Source: Ruminococcus sp. CAG:382 (GTDB lineage: Bacteria; Bacillota; Clostridia; Oscillospirales; CAG-382). Taken from it: DNA of 32,018 bases. The notes beneath the pieces are model-generated. The model was not told where the DNA came from. It was given only the letters and a program-made list of their open reading frames with translations, and did not search any database. Below, piece after piece: positions 7,782 through 14,687 of the stretch. The position numbers were made by a program, and so were the translations under genes. The first letter of the stretch is position 1. Every line of letters starts with the position of its first letter. The DNA is taken from the NCBI GenBank assembly GCA_000433115.1, contig FR892168.1:1-32018 (forward strand). Direction: 5' to 3'.

Positions 7782-8063
7782 GTGCCAAAAAGAATTGTTC
7801 TCGACCGGGAATACATCGCCCGTGTCAAAAAAGATAATGCGCCTTTAATGGCAGCCGTTGCAACAATGGAACAGAAGAAAATCCCGTGTAAGTTCTGCAA
7901 GCTCAGGACGATAGATAAATACGAAGATCTGCAAGGCCATTTTTCTGCTTTCTGCAATCGTTGCGGACAAGTCGCGGTTTATAACGCCGCCGACTACAGG
8001 CACTATTCGTATCTGCCGCATACGCGACCTGTCGCAACTATGATCGCAAGGACTCGCGTATAA
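7782..8063 (+). CDS. Small four-cysteine (zinc-ribbon-like) protein
   Basis: 93 residues from a GTG start with GGAGGTG 6 bases upstream; an in-frame TTG at 7767 overlaps that ribosome site. CKFC and CNRC pairs about 27 residues apart suggest one zinc-binding knuckle. The N-terminal RIVLDREYIARVKKDNAPLM is helical and basic. It is the last gene of the dinB operon, starting 5 bp after the metallopeptidase stop. Family not recognised; a DNA- or protein-binding accessory is only a guess. Confidence 0.75.
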   Translation: MPKRIVLDREYIARVKKDNAPLMAAVATMEQKKIPCKFCKLRTIDKYEDLQGHFSAFCNRCGQVAVYNAADYRHYSYLPHTRPVATMIARTRV

Positions 8064-8118
8064 GGTATTACCCTAACAATTAAATATTACTCGTGTATGA
8101 GCCGAGGAGTCGATGAAA

Positions 8119-8214
8119 GTCGTAACGTCCCAAGTGCCGCATGAAGATTTGAATCCCAAATAGGATTCATCTTTTGTGGTGCGTTGTTACGACCTTCATG
8201 CGGCTCCTTTTTTT
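8119..8214 (+). terminator. Terminator with competing upstream helix (candidate attenuator)
   Basis: GCCGCATGAAG (8136-8146) pairs perfectly with CTTCATGCGGC (8194-8204), followed by seven Ts: an intrinsic terminator. A second helix, GTCGTAAC (8119-8126) with GTTACGAC (8186-8193), ends exactly where the terminator's 3' arm begins and encloses its 5' arm, so the two helices are interleaved. A GAATCC/GGATTC hairpin (8151-8168) fits inside either fold. Downstream of the dinB operon and upstream of the sigma-like gene. Confidence 0.7.
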
Positions 8215-8248
8215 GTCCTTTCCGCCTCCCGGCAGAAAGGACTTTTTT
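8215..8248 (+). terminator. Second intrinsic terminator
   Basis: GTCCTTTC (8215-8222) pairs perfectly with GAAAGGAC (8235-8242), followed by six Ts. It begins at the base after the T run of the previous terminator, giving two back-to-back stop signals before the sigma-like gene. Confidence 0.75.
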
Positions 8249-8280
8249 CATGCCCTGGGAACCTTATATCGCCAAATACC

Positions 8281-8336
8281 CGTAATCTCCGGATTTTTGA
8301 TTCCAACCACAAATTCAAAAATTCAAGGAGATTACG
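8281..8336 (+). promoter_or_regulatory. Hairpin sequestering the ribosome site of the sigma-like gene
   Basis: CGTAATCTCC (8281-8290) is a perfect reverse complement of GGAGATTACG (8327-8336). Inside it ATTTTTGA (8293-8300) pairs with TCAAAAAT (8315-8322). The 3' arm contains the AAGGAG of the gene starting at 8340, so the folded RNA would hide the Shine-Dalgarno sequence. No T run follows, so it is not a terminator. Translational control is inferred. Confidence 0.72.
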
Positions 8337-8339
8337 AAA

Positions 8340-8780
8340 ATGAAAGAACTTTTTACCGATATCACGCTTCGCAACGGCGAGGTAAAGAAAATCAAAATTG
8401 AACTTGAGGACGAGCTTGCAGAGTGGCTCGTGACACAACCTGAAGAGGTATATAGGGATTTTCTCTTATTCGAATATAAAAGCAAATGCGTTGAAAGAAA
8501 AGAAACGCGCAGAACACAGTCGCTCGATGCATCATTGTCAAATGGATTTGAAGTACCTGACGAAGACGCCGATGTGCATTTGGCTGTGCTTCGTAAGATG
8601 ACTTGTGAACAAGTACGTAAAGCCATACAGAAACTCGAACCACAACAGCAATGGCTGATAAAAGAAGTGTTCTTTAATGGACGAAAGCAAGCGGATATTG
8701 CAAGGGAGCTTGGCATTGGCAAGACCGCTGTTAGAAATCGTCTTCAAAAGATTTTTGAAAAAATGCAAAAAAGTTTGTGA
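8340..8780 (+). CDS. Sigma-70 region 4-like transcription regulator of the element
   Basis: 146 residues. The C-terminal 50 form a sigma region-4 HTH (QADIARELGIGKTAVRNRL), preceded by the typical LEPQQQWLIKEVFFNGRK. No region 2 is present, so it resembles the short sigma-like regulators near the integrase end of clostridial conjugative transposons rather than a full sigma factor. The N-terminal part is acidic and specific to this group. Its ribosome site AAGGAG lies inside a strong hairpin, and two terminators precede it. It probably controls excision or transfer genes of the element (inferred from position). Confidence 0.85.
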   Translation: MKELFTDITLRNGEVKKIKIELEDELAEWLVTQPEEVYRDFLLFEYKSKCVERKETRRTQSLDASLSNGFEVPDEDADVHLAVLRKMTCEQVRKAIQKLEPQQQWLIKEVFFNGRKQADIARELGIGKTAVRNRLQKIFEKMQKSL

Positions 8781-8818
8781 GAGGGGGTGCACTTTTGCTT
8801 TTCCTGTGGCTATTAAGT

Positions 8819-8837
8819 GAGAGGACAAAATTCTCTC
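8819..8837 (+). other. Small hairpin after the sigma-like gene
   Basis: GAGAG (8819-8823) pairs with CTCTC (8833-8837), followed by a loose T-rich stretch (GTTGGTCTTTT). Possibly a weak terminator, or the first hairpin of the structured RNA that follows. Confidence 0.4.
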
Positions 8838-8854
8838 GTTGGTCTTTTACAATT

Positions 8855-9228
8855 GAATACCCATTCATCAAGCACATTACCTGCGGAATGCCCGTGAGTA
8901 ACGGGGGTAGCCGGCTTCATAAGTGCGCCATGACCTCTCAAAGAGCGAGCGATTAAACTTATATGAAGGAATTTGAGTAGCACTCAAAGGGAGGCAAGGA
9001 CATACGCAGAGGACAATGATACTTTTGTAGCCGAAAGGCGCAACCGGCGGAGTACCCGGCGGTGGTGAAATTCCAATGGAGCAGGTTCACTGCCTGCCGC
9101 TTGATGACTTCCCACACGCACTTGGGGTGTCAAGGACAAATAAAGTGTGAGAAGCTCTCGTGAACATATGCGAGAGCCGATACATACTTTATTTGCCTTG
9201 TGGGAAGCACCGAAAGGTATGGGTATTC
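8855..9228 (+). ncRNA. Large structured RNA (about 374 nt) of unknown class
   Basis: No coding frame of note lies here, but helices are dense. The closing stem is GAATACCCAT (8855-8864) with ATGGGTATTC (9219-9228). Inside: GCAC/GTGC (8872, 8923), TACC/GGTA (8878, 8906) and CCCGT/ACGGG (8891-8905) nested; TTTGAG/CTCAAA (8972-8988); GCC-GAAA-GGC near 9034; GCAGG/CCTGC (9081-9097); then a long arm CTTCCCAC/GTGGGAAG (9108, 9200), AAGG/CCTT, CAAATAAAGT/ACTTTATTTG (9137, 9186) and GCTCTCG/CGAGAGC (9154-9177). No terminator follows, so it may be processed from, or act as, the 5' leader of the toxin-integrase operon. I do not recognise the family; no IscB, TnpB or reverse transcriptase is nearby to explain it. 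Confidence 0.72.
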
Positions 9229-9268
9229 ACATGAGACAACTTAATTATTGAAAGGAAAGAAGCAGAAA

Positions 9269-9658
9269 ATGACAAGAGAATGCACAGCTTTATTTGATTA
9301 TCAGGAGTTTTGCGAATTGCTGGATCATATCCAAGTTTTGAGATCCTTGGCGAGTGAAAATAAAAGTGCAGCTCCCATGTATCGAGAAAAGATCAAACAG
9401 ATTTGTGAGAGAGTAGAACGGGATTTCAGTGACAGTCATCATTTCTTTTCCGCTTGGATTAATGGGAAATCCATTCTTCTCGAATCCGGATATGTAGTGT
9501 CTTTGAATGGAGACAGGAAAGTAATCTTCGTGTTCCTGATTCTGAATCGACGCCGAAAGCTTGGATTACCGATATTCCAAAGTGATTTGGATCAATTCTG
9601 CAAACTATGCAAACAAGCAAAAGTAGTGTTCCCGGAAAAATATTTCACAGGAGTTTGA
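9269..9658 (+). CDS. Hypothetical protein, first gene of the mazF-int operon
   Basis: 129 residues from an ATG with AAAGGAAAG upstream; the in-frame TTG at 9248 has no better site. Mostly helical, with no recognised domain. A basic RRRKLG stretch lies near residue 100, and two cysteines occur in QFCKLCKQAK. It follows the structured RNA by about 40 bp and is 4 bp from the next gene, so it belongs to the int operon. Function unknown. Confidence 0.65.
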   Translation: MTRECTALFDYQEFCELLDHIQVLRSLASENKSAAPMYREKIKQICERVERDFSDSHHFFSAWINGKSILLESGYVVSLNGDRKVIFVFLILNRRRKLGLPIFQSDLDQFCKLCKQAKVVFPEKYFTGV

Positions 9659-9662
9659 GAGC

Positions 9663-9860
9663 ATGAGAGAAATTCACATCAATATTTCGGTTCCCGATGA
9701 TTCGGACATTGATTCGGTTGTTATCAACTTAAAACATAGGGGTGAACCCAAAGAGTGCAACAACAGACCTCAAAAGAACAATCATAAATTCAATGTTCCT
9801 GCAAAAAAAGGATTTTCAGAAGAGCCTGACGAGGGTCTGCTGTACGATGAACTGTATTGA
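9663..9860 (+). CDS. Small acidic-tailed protein upstream of mazF (candidate antitoxin)
   Basis: 65 residues, start preceded by AGGAG. An N-terminal beta-like stretch (REIHINISVPDDSDIDSVVI) is followed by a polar, probably disordered region ending EEPDEGLLYDELY. It occupies the position where a MazE antitoxin would be expected and has the ordered-head, acidic-tail build of antitoxins, but no MazE or other antitoxin motif is recognisable and an 81-bp gap with a hairpin precedes mazF. Antitoxin role is inference only. Confidence 0.6.
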   Translation: MREIHINISVPDDSDIDSVVINLKHRGEPKECNNRPQKNNHKFNVPAKKGFSEEPDEGLLYDELY

Positions 9861-9893
9861 GGATGCCGTTCTAAATTCAGATTCGAATAACAC

Positions 9894-9916
9894 CCCGATA
9901 TGGTTGCTGTATCGGG
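9894..9916 (+). other. Hairpin before mazF
   Basis: CCCGATA (9894-9900) pairs with TATCGGG (9910-9916). No T run follows. It could be an RNA processing or attenuation site separating the small gene from the toxin. Confidence 0.4.
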
Positions 9917-9941
9917 TCATACATAAAAGCAGAAAGGACAA

Positions 9942-10313
9942 ATGAAAATGGACAAAGCGATTAAAAGAGGCGATTTGGTGTATTTGAATTTCGACCCCAT
10001 TGTCGGTTCGGAGCAGGGCGGTCCGCGTCCGGCGGTTGTGGTTCAGAATGACATGGGGAATAAGCATGCACCGACGGTTATCATTGCACCGGTCACAAGT
10101 AAAAACAAGAAAAGCAATCTTCCAACTCACGTTAAGCTGACGTCACATATTCTTGAAAGGAATTCCATGGTTCTCCTTGAACAGCTCAAGACTGTCGACA
10201 AATCAAGAATAGACTCCTATATCGGGACATTGAGCGATGAAGAGATGAAGATGATTGACAAAGCACTGAGAATCAGTCTCGCCATCGGCAGATATAAGAA
10301 ACGGAGCGTATAA
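9942..10313 (+). CDS. mazF: MazF/PemK-family endoribonuclease toxin
   Basis: 123 residues matching the MazF fold: RGDLVYLNFDPIVGSEQGGPRPAVVVQ at the N terminus, then the TVIIAPVTS strand, a PTHV segment and the terminal GTLSDEEM helix. Family members cleave mRNA at short motifs. It starts at ATG 9942 behind AAAGGA. Its TAA stop overlaps the integrase ATG (TAATG), so toxin and integrase are translationally coupled. No recognisable MazE is adjacent; the 65-residue upstream gene is the only candidate. Confidence 0.92.
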   Translation: MKMDKAIKRGDLVYLNFDPIVGSEQGGPRPAVVVQNDMGNKHAPTVIIAPVTSKNKKSNLPTHVKLTSHILERNSMVLLEQLKTVDKSRIDSYIGTLSDEEMKMIDKALRISLAIGRYKKRSV

Positions 10314-11560
10314 TGATGGCAAATATTACGAGAAAGCCAAACGGCACATTTTTGATTCGGGTTTCCAACGGAATGAAGAACGGGAAGCAGGACCTTGTTT
10401 CCACTATTTACAAACCTCCGGTTGGATCAACGTCAGCCATGGCGAGGAAGGCTGCTGAAAAGTACGCTGTTCTCTTTGAGGAACTTGTACATAGCGGTGG
10501 CTATGAGAAAAAACAGGCGATCAGTCGGGAGATCAGGGCACGTCGGAGAATGACCATCGAACAGTTCGTTCAGAACTTTTATTATCCCTCCATCCAGAAG
10601 CATCTCTCTCCCACGACCTGTAGAACCTATGAACTGATCATTGACTCTCTCATTCTGCCTTCCTTTGGAAGAGTGGAGCTTGAGGATGTGGACTCCACTC
10701 ACATTCAGAGTTTTGTCGATTTTTTGTCCACACCCGAAGCAAGTGCCAAGGGAGAGCATGGTCTGTCTCCAGCATCGGTCAAACGGTATTCAACCGTGTT
10801 TTCCTCTATTATTACTGAGGCATGGAAGCAGAAGTTTATTGAAACCAATCCAATCGGAAAGAATTATATCCATTATCCGAAAATCGTTCAGCCACAGTTG
10901 GAAGCCTACAGCGATGAGGAAGTTGAACAGTTGATGGAGGCACTGGAGAACGAGGACATTCGCACAAGGGCGTTGCTGACGCTTGCGGTTACCACGGGTA
11001 TGCGCCGCGGAGAACTGGTAGGGCTTATGTGGGATGACATTGATTTCGATAAGCAAATCATCACCATTTCCCGGAGCGTTTATAAGCCCAAGGGAGAAGA
11101 GCAAAGGATCAAAACCACCAAATCCGTTAGCAGTAACCGGACGGTGTATATCCCCGAAAGCTGTTCCCGCATCCTATACGAACTCAAAATCCAACAGGCC
11201 AGCGACAAGCGACACTCGCAAGGGGTTTGGCTGGACTCCGGTTTCGTCTTTACGGACAAGTACGGCAAGAATATCAGCCTGTATGCGCCAACGCGAATCT
11301 GCGCTGAAGTACAGGCCAAATACGGGTTAAGGCATTTGAAACTGCATGGCTTACGTCATACCTGCGGTTCGCTGATGGTGGAGCATGGAGTGGATCCCGA
11401 AACGGTTAAAACCGTGCTTGGTCACGAGAGCCTCAAAACGACAAACAGATATTTGCATCCTTACGCAGAGAGCATGAAGGACGCATCAGAAAAAATGGAA
11501 AGAATAATTCGAGGTAAAACAGATGGTGAAACTTCGATCCATCTGTCAGGCGGTGAATGA
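10313..11560 (+). CDS. int: Tyrosine recombinase/integrase 1
   Basis: 415-residue phage/ICE-type integrase. An N-terminal arm-binding region (MANITRKPNGTFLIRVSNG) is followed by a SAM-like core-binding domain (about 80-180) and a catalytic domain with Arg231 (TGMRRGEL), a beta-hairpin lysine near 270, His345/Arg348 (HGLRHT), His371 (LGHES) and nucleophile Tyr380 (NRYLH). All catalytic residues are present. Its start overlaps the mazF stop, and its end overlaps the excisionase-like gene by 38 bp. A paralogous integrase lies convergently downstream. Confidence 0.96.
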   Translation: MMANITRKPNGTFLIRVSNGMKNGKQDLVSTIYKPPVGSTSAMARKAAEKYAVLFEELVHSGGYEKKQAISREIRARRRMTIEQFVQNFYYPSIQKHLSPTTCRTYELIIDSLILPSFGRVELEDVDSTHIQSFVDFLSTPEASAKGEHGLSPASVKRYSTVFSSIITEAWKQKFIETNPIGKNYIHYPKIVQPQLEAYSDEEVEQLMEALENEDIRTRALLTLAVTTGMRRGELVGLMWDDIDFDKQIITISRSVYKPKGEEQRIKTTKSVSSNRTVYIPESCSRILYELKIQQASDKRHSQGVWLDSGFVFTDKYGKNISLYAPTRICAEVQAKYGLRHLKLHGLRHTCGSLMVEHGVDPETVKTVLGHESLKTTNRYLHPYAESMKDASEKMERIIRGKTDGETSIHLSGGE

Positions 11561-12014
11561 TATCAGAGCATCAGATCCCGGAACTGCTATGACAGAAGGC
11601 TTTTTGCGATTGCTGATTGAAAACGGCGACGTGTCTTACGAAATATGCGGTTCCCGGGTGTGCCTCAACATTGCTATTCTGTTTAAGGAATTGGCGTGTC
11701 TATTTGAATTGGAATCTGCAGCTATGCCAAAACTGCGTACTATTAAAGGCGCACTGAAGGAAATAAAGGCTACTGATCCCGGGAGCGTTATGACGGATTA
11801 TAAAATCCGTTGGCTGATAAAAAGTGGCCGACTGCGCAGTTACGCAGTCGGCACAAGAGAAATAATCGTTATGGAGTCCTTCGACGATGAAAATCTGCTG
11901 ACACAGGAATCAAGAGAAGGATGTAATATTACACAGGGAATCAAGTTGAGCGAACAATACGGCGAATTGCTCTCCAAAACCACTCAGTCCTATACATGCA
12001 CTCGAAGGCGATGA
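11523..12014 (+). CDS. Excisionase-like protein with tandem duplicated DNA-binding domain
   Basis: 163 residues. Segments 4-50 and 71-117 are clearly repeats of one another: both begin LRSI/LRTI, continue with an (I)(K/R)A(S/T)DPG core, then MT and an (R)LLI/WLIK-x-G turn and end in a beta hairpin. Each looks like one winged-helix excisionase domain of the kind beside integrases in clostridial elements, where a single copy is usual. The C-terminal 45 residues are unique. Start overlaps the end of int1, so the two are coupled. Probably a recombination directionality factor. Confidence 0.75.
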   Translation: MVKLRSICQAVNDIRASDPGTAMTEGFLRLLIENGDVSYEICGSRVCLNIAILFKELACLFELESAAMPKLRTIKGALKEIKATDPGSVMTDYKIRWLIKSGRLRSYAVGTREIIVMESFDDENLLTQESREGCNITQGIKLSEQYGELLSKTTQSYTCTRRR

Positions 12015-12017
12015 GGA

Positions 12018-13301
12018 TCAGACTTCGATGGAATCAAAGCATTCGGCTGCTGCCTTGTCGGTTTTCTCCAGTGCATGTACATATATATTGGTCGTGTCAA
12101 TAGACGTATGCCCAAGTCTTTTTGAAACGGTTTTGATGTCGCATCCATTTGACAGCAGATAGGTTGCGGACGAATGTCTCAGCCCATGAAATTTCAGATG
12201 ACGAAAACCGTATTTCTTCAAAAACTTATCGAATTGTTTGGTCGGCGTGTGAGGATGCATGACATGACCGCACCAGTCGGTAAAGAGGAATCCCTCCTCA
12301 TGCCATTTCTCACCGAGCAAGGCTTTTTTACGGTCTTGCTCTTTTTTCAGTTCCTGCAGAATGTCACAAAGAGCTTGTGGAATTGCTATCTGACGAATGC
12401 TGCTGATCGTCTTTGGAAGTTTGATTTCAGGCTCCTGCTGGGCAAGCTTGACAACGCTTCTGCGGATATACATAGTCCGTTTTTCAAAATCAATATCCTC
12501 CCACTTCAAACCGGCGATCTCGCCACGTCTGGCACCCGTATAAATAGCGGTGGCAATAACGGCGTGAATATGGATAGGTTCAAGCTGAGCCATTTTGAGA
12601 ATTTCGGCAATCTCTTCGTTGCTGAAAGCCTCAACCTCCGGAGTTACGATTTTGGATATCTCCAAGCGGCGGGTGTCAGCAGGATTGGAATTGATATATT
12701 CTTGCTTCCATGCCATTGTCATGATGGACTGAAGAATGGTTAAATATCTGCGAATCGTAGCAGGGGCGAGTTTCTCGCCCTTTTTATCTACCCGACCGGA
12801 TGGAGTAGCCAAGAAATTGATCAGCTCCTGAACATGATACGGTTTAATCTCATCCAAATGAAGATGACCGAGCCTGGGAATGAGAATTCGTTGAATCGCG
12901 GTTTCATAAAGCAAATATGTGGTGGACGAAATATTCTCCTTCTTAGCTGCCAAATAAATGGTACAGAAATCAGCAAATAGGGGGGAACTCGATGCGTTAA
13001 TGGGAGCAATCATTGATTGATGATCGCCCTTGACTTGTTCCTCTGCGGGTTCTTGTTTTGTTTTACCTTCGGATAATTCCAAATCGGTTTGGGATTGACG
13101 TTTGGTTTCAAATTCGATTCGACACTCTTCCTCAAGAGCCTTGACAAAAGCGTCGAGTTCCTTACGAACCTTTGATTCTGGTAGATTCACTCTTGAAGGA
13201 CGAAACAGACGTGATTTTTGAAAAGGACGTCCGTTATCGAGAATCCCGCAAGATACTCTGACGAAATAATTGTTGTTGCCTCGTTCTTTGATGTAAGCCA
13301 T
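12018..13301 (-). CDS. int: Tyrosine recombinase/integrase 2 (convergent paralogue)
   Basis: 427-residue integrase with the same layout and clear similarity to int1 through the core-binding and catalytic domains. Catalytic residues are Arg258 (TGARRGEI), Lys297 (IKLPKT), His372/Arg375 (HGLRHS), His398 (LGHTS) and Tyr407 (NIYVH). A roughly 45-residue polar insert (residues 60-105) separates the arm-binding and core domains. Start at 13301 is preceded by AGGAGG. Its stop lies 3 bp from the excisionase stop, with no terminator seen between them. Its 5' end faces the tRNA-Pro 3' end about 290 bp away, so it is the best candidate for integration at that tRNA. Confidence 0.95.
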   Translation of the reverse strand: MAYIKERGNNNYFVRVSCGILDNGRPFQKSRLFRPSRVNLPESKVRKELDAFVKALEEECRIEFETKRQSQTDLELSEGKTKQEPAEEQVKGDHQSMIAPINASSSPLFADFCTIYLAAKKENISSTTYLLYETAIQRILIPRLGHLHLDEIKPYHVQELINFLATPSGRVDKKGEKLAPATIRRYLTILQSIMTMAWKQEYINSNPADTRRLEISKIVTPEVEAFSNEEIAEILKMAQLEPIHIHAVIATAIYTGARRGEIAGLKWEDIDFEKRTMYIRRSVVKLAQQEPEIKLPKTISSIRQIAIPQALCDILQELKKEQDRKKALLGEKWHEEGFLFTDWCGHVMHPHTPTKQFDKFLKKYGFRHLKFHGLRHSSATYLLSNGCDIKTVSKRLGHTSIDTTNIYVHALEKTDKAAAECFDSIEV

Positions 13302-13443
13302 AACAGCCTCCTAAAAAAATAGAATGATTGTCAAGCAGTACACCATTGCATTATTTTTGCAGAATTAAGACGGTTTTTTTGTCATTGTCAGTGGGGAGCG
13401 AGTTGCATAATTGTTCGGATTTTTTTGAAAAAACCGACGATTA

Positions 13444-13483
13444 ACTTGCAATTTACTTGCACTGACTATGCACTAACTATGCA
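13444..13483. repeat. Four phased direct repeats near the attachment end
   Basis: ACTTGCA at 13444 and 13455 and ACTATGCA at 13465 and 13476: four similar heptamer/octamers spaced 11, 10 and 11 bp. Located between int2 and the tRNA, in the position of integrase arm-type or excisionase sites. Confidence 0.6.
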
Positions 13484-13532
13484 CCAAACCATTTTCGGAA
13501 TGGTAGAGGCGAATAGACAGTGGCATAATAAA

Positions 13533-13573
13533 CAAAAATCGAGCCTGAATCATACGATTTGGCTCGATTTTTT
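13533..13573. terminator. Terminator downstream of tRNA-Pro
   Basis: AATCGAGCC (13537-13545) pairs with GGCTCGATT (13561-13569), with A and T runs on both sides, so it works in either direction and ends the leftward tRNA transcript. Confidence 0.8.
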
Positions 13574-13593
13574 GTTCATTTCATACGAAATGT

Positions 13594-13669
13594 TGGTCTG
13601 AGTGACAAGACTTGAACTTGCGGCCTCTACCACCCCAAGGTAGCGCGCTACCAACTGCGCCACACCCAG
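13594..13669 (-). tRNA. tRNA-Pro (anticodon GGG), CCA encoded
   Basis: A 76-nt cloverleaf on the minus strand. The acceptor stem is CTGGGTG/CACTCAG with one G-U pair, the D-arm is GGCGCAGTTGGTAGCGC, and the anticodon stem CTACC/GGTAG encloses the loop TTGGGGT. A T-arm with TTCAAGT follows, then discriminator A and CCA. Its 3' end points toward integrase 2, the classical arrangement for an integrative element in a tRNA gene. Confidence 0.9.
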
Positions 13670-13879
13670 ATAAATTAACACTGTCACGAGAACAATACTG
13701 ACGACAGGAACACCTGAAAAAACACATCAATATCAATAACCCACGCCGCATATCAAGCACAAGCGCAAATCAAAAACACAATGACAGTACACATATGAGG
13801 AAGATACGTCAAAGCGTCAAGCGAGCAAACGACAGTGATCATTTGCGCCATGCCGTCCGTATCTCTAAGTGCAGGTGAT

Positions 13880-13908
13880 ATTATACCACCAAGATGGCGA
13901 TATGTCAA
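13880..13908 (-). promoter_or_regulatory. Promoter upstream of tRNA-Pro
   Basis: TTGACA (13903-13908), 17-bp spacer, TATAAT (13880-13885) on the minus strand. The tRNA begins about 205 nt downstream, a long leader in which (13670-13875) I see no gene. Confidence 0.8.
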
Positions 13909-14062
13909 TACCAAAAGCAGCGTATTAAGATAAAAAAAATACAGTAAAATCGCCAAAAATGATAGCTTTGACTATCACGATTATTCTTACAGTTGAATAA
14001 CAGCAGAAGATGTGATATCTTATACTTGCATACAACATCCGCAGAAAGAGGAGAAAACAGAC

Positions 14063-14556
14063 TTGCAAAAGCTGTATCTGATAGGCGGCACCATGGTGTC
14101 GGCAAAACGACTGTATGTCGCAGACCGAACGAATTGCTTGAAAACAGTGTGTTTCTTGATGGCGATTGGTGCTGGAACTCCAGTCCTTTTCAGGTAACGG
14201 AAGAGACAAAAAACACGGTGATTGAAAACATACGATTTCTCCTGAACCAATTTATTCACTGCTCCGCATATGAGAAGATCGTCTTTTGCCGGGTGATGCA
14301 TGAACGCACTATAATCGACACAATAATTTCAGGGATAGATACATCCTCCTGCATTGTTGAAGAAATCTCGCTCATTTGTGACGAAAACGCGCTGAAAAGT
14401 CGGCTTAAAAATGATATATCCGCAGGATTGAAGAAGCCGGATGTCGTCGAACGCAGCATTGAAAGGCTTCCGCTTTACAGCTTCTTCGGCACCCGTATTA
14501 TCGATACAACCAAGAAGCGCGTTGAAGAAACTACCACCGAAATTGCAGGTATTTGA
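14063..14556 (+). pseudogene. P-loop nucleoside/nucleotide kinase-like gene, frameshifted
   Basis: A TTG start at 14063 with AGAGGAG upstream begins LQKLYLIGGTM. The expected Walker A GVGKTTVCR continues only in another frame, so one base (a G) is missing near 14095. The rest (LDGDWCW, CRVMHERTIID, LKSRLKNDI, ERSIERLPLY, IIDTT) reads as a small AAA_18-type kinase of about 165 residues. Restoring one G would give an intact protein. Either a real pseudogene or a sequence error; the remaining frame is free of stops, which favours a recent event or an error. Confidence 0.75.
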
Positions 14557-14599
14557 ATCCGAAATGTATCGAAAAAAAGGATGTTAGATTGAAAACAGC

Positions 14600-14628
14600 T
14601 TGCAAACACAGACTTATACTGCTATAAT
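14600..14628 (+). promoter_or_regulatory. Promoter of the kinase-like protein gene at 14688
   Basis: TTGCAA (14600-14605), 17-bp spacer, TATAAT (14623-14628), 59 bp upstream of the ATG. Confidence 0.72.
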
Positions 14629-14687
14629 GATACTGGCGTATTTGTCACGCGGGTACGCCGCAGAAAATGTCCCGGACGGTGTAAATT

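Noticed and set aside
8090..8135. Resemblance to hammerhead or twister ribozyme cores (TATGAG, CGATGAAAG, TCCCAAG)
   Set aside because: Core positions do not match either consensus and the helices needed around them are not formed; the terminator switch explains the pairing better.
8880..9075. Short matches to ribosomal RNA phrases (GTGAGTAACGGG, GGTGAAATTCC)
   Set aside because: Order and surrounding sequence do not follow 16S or 23S rRNA; chance matches within a different structured RNA.
8855..9228. Group I or II intron, retron or OMEGA RNA
   Set aside because: No domain V or P7 core, no reverse transcriptase, no IscB or TnpB gene nearby.
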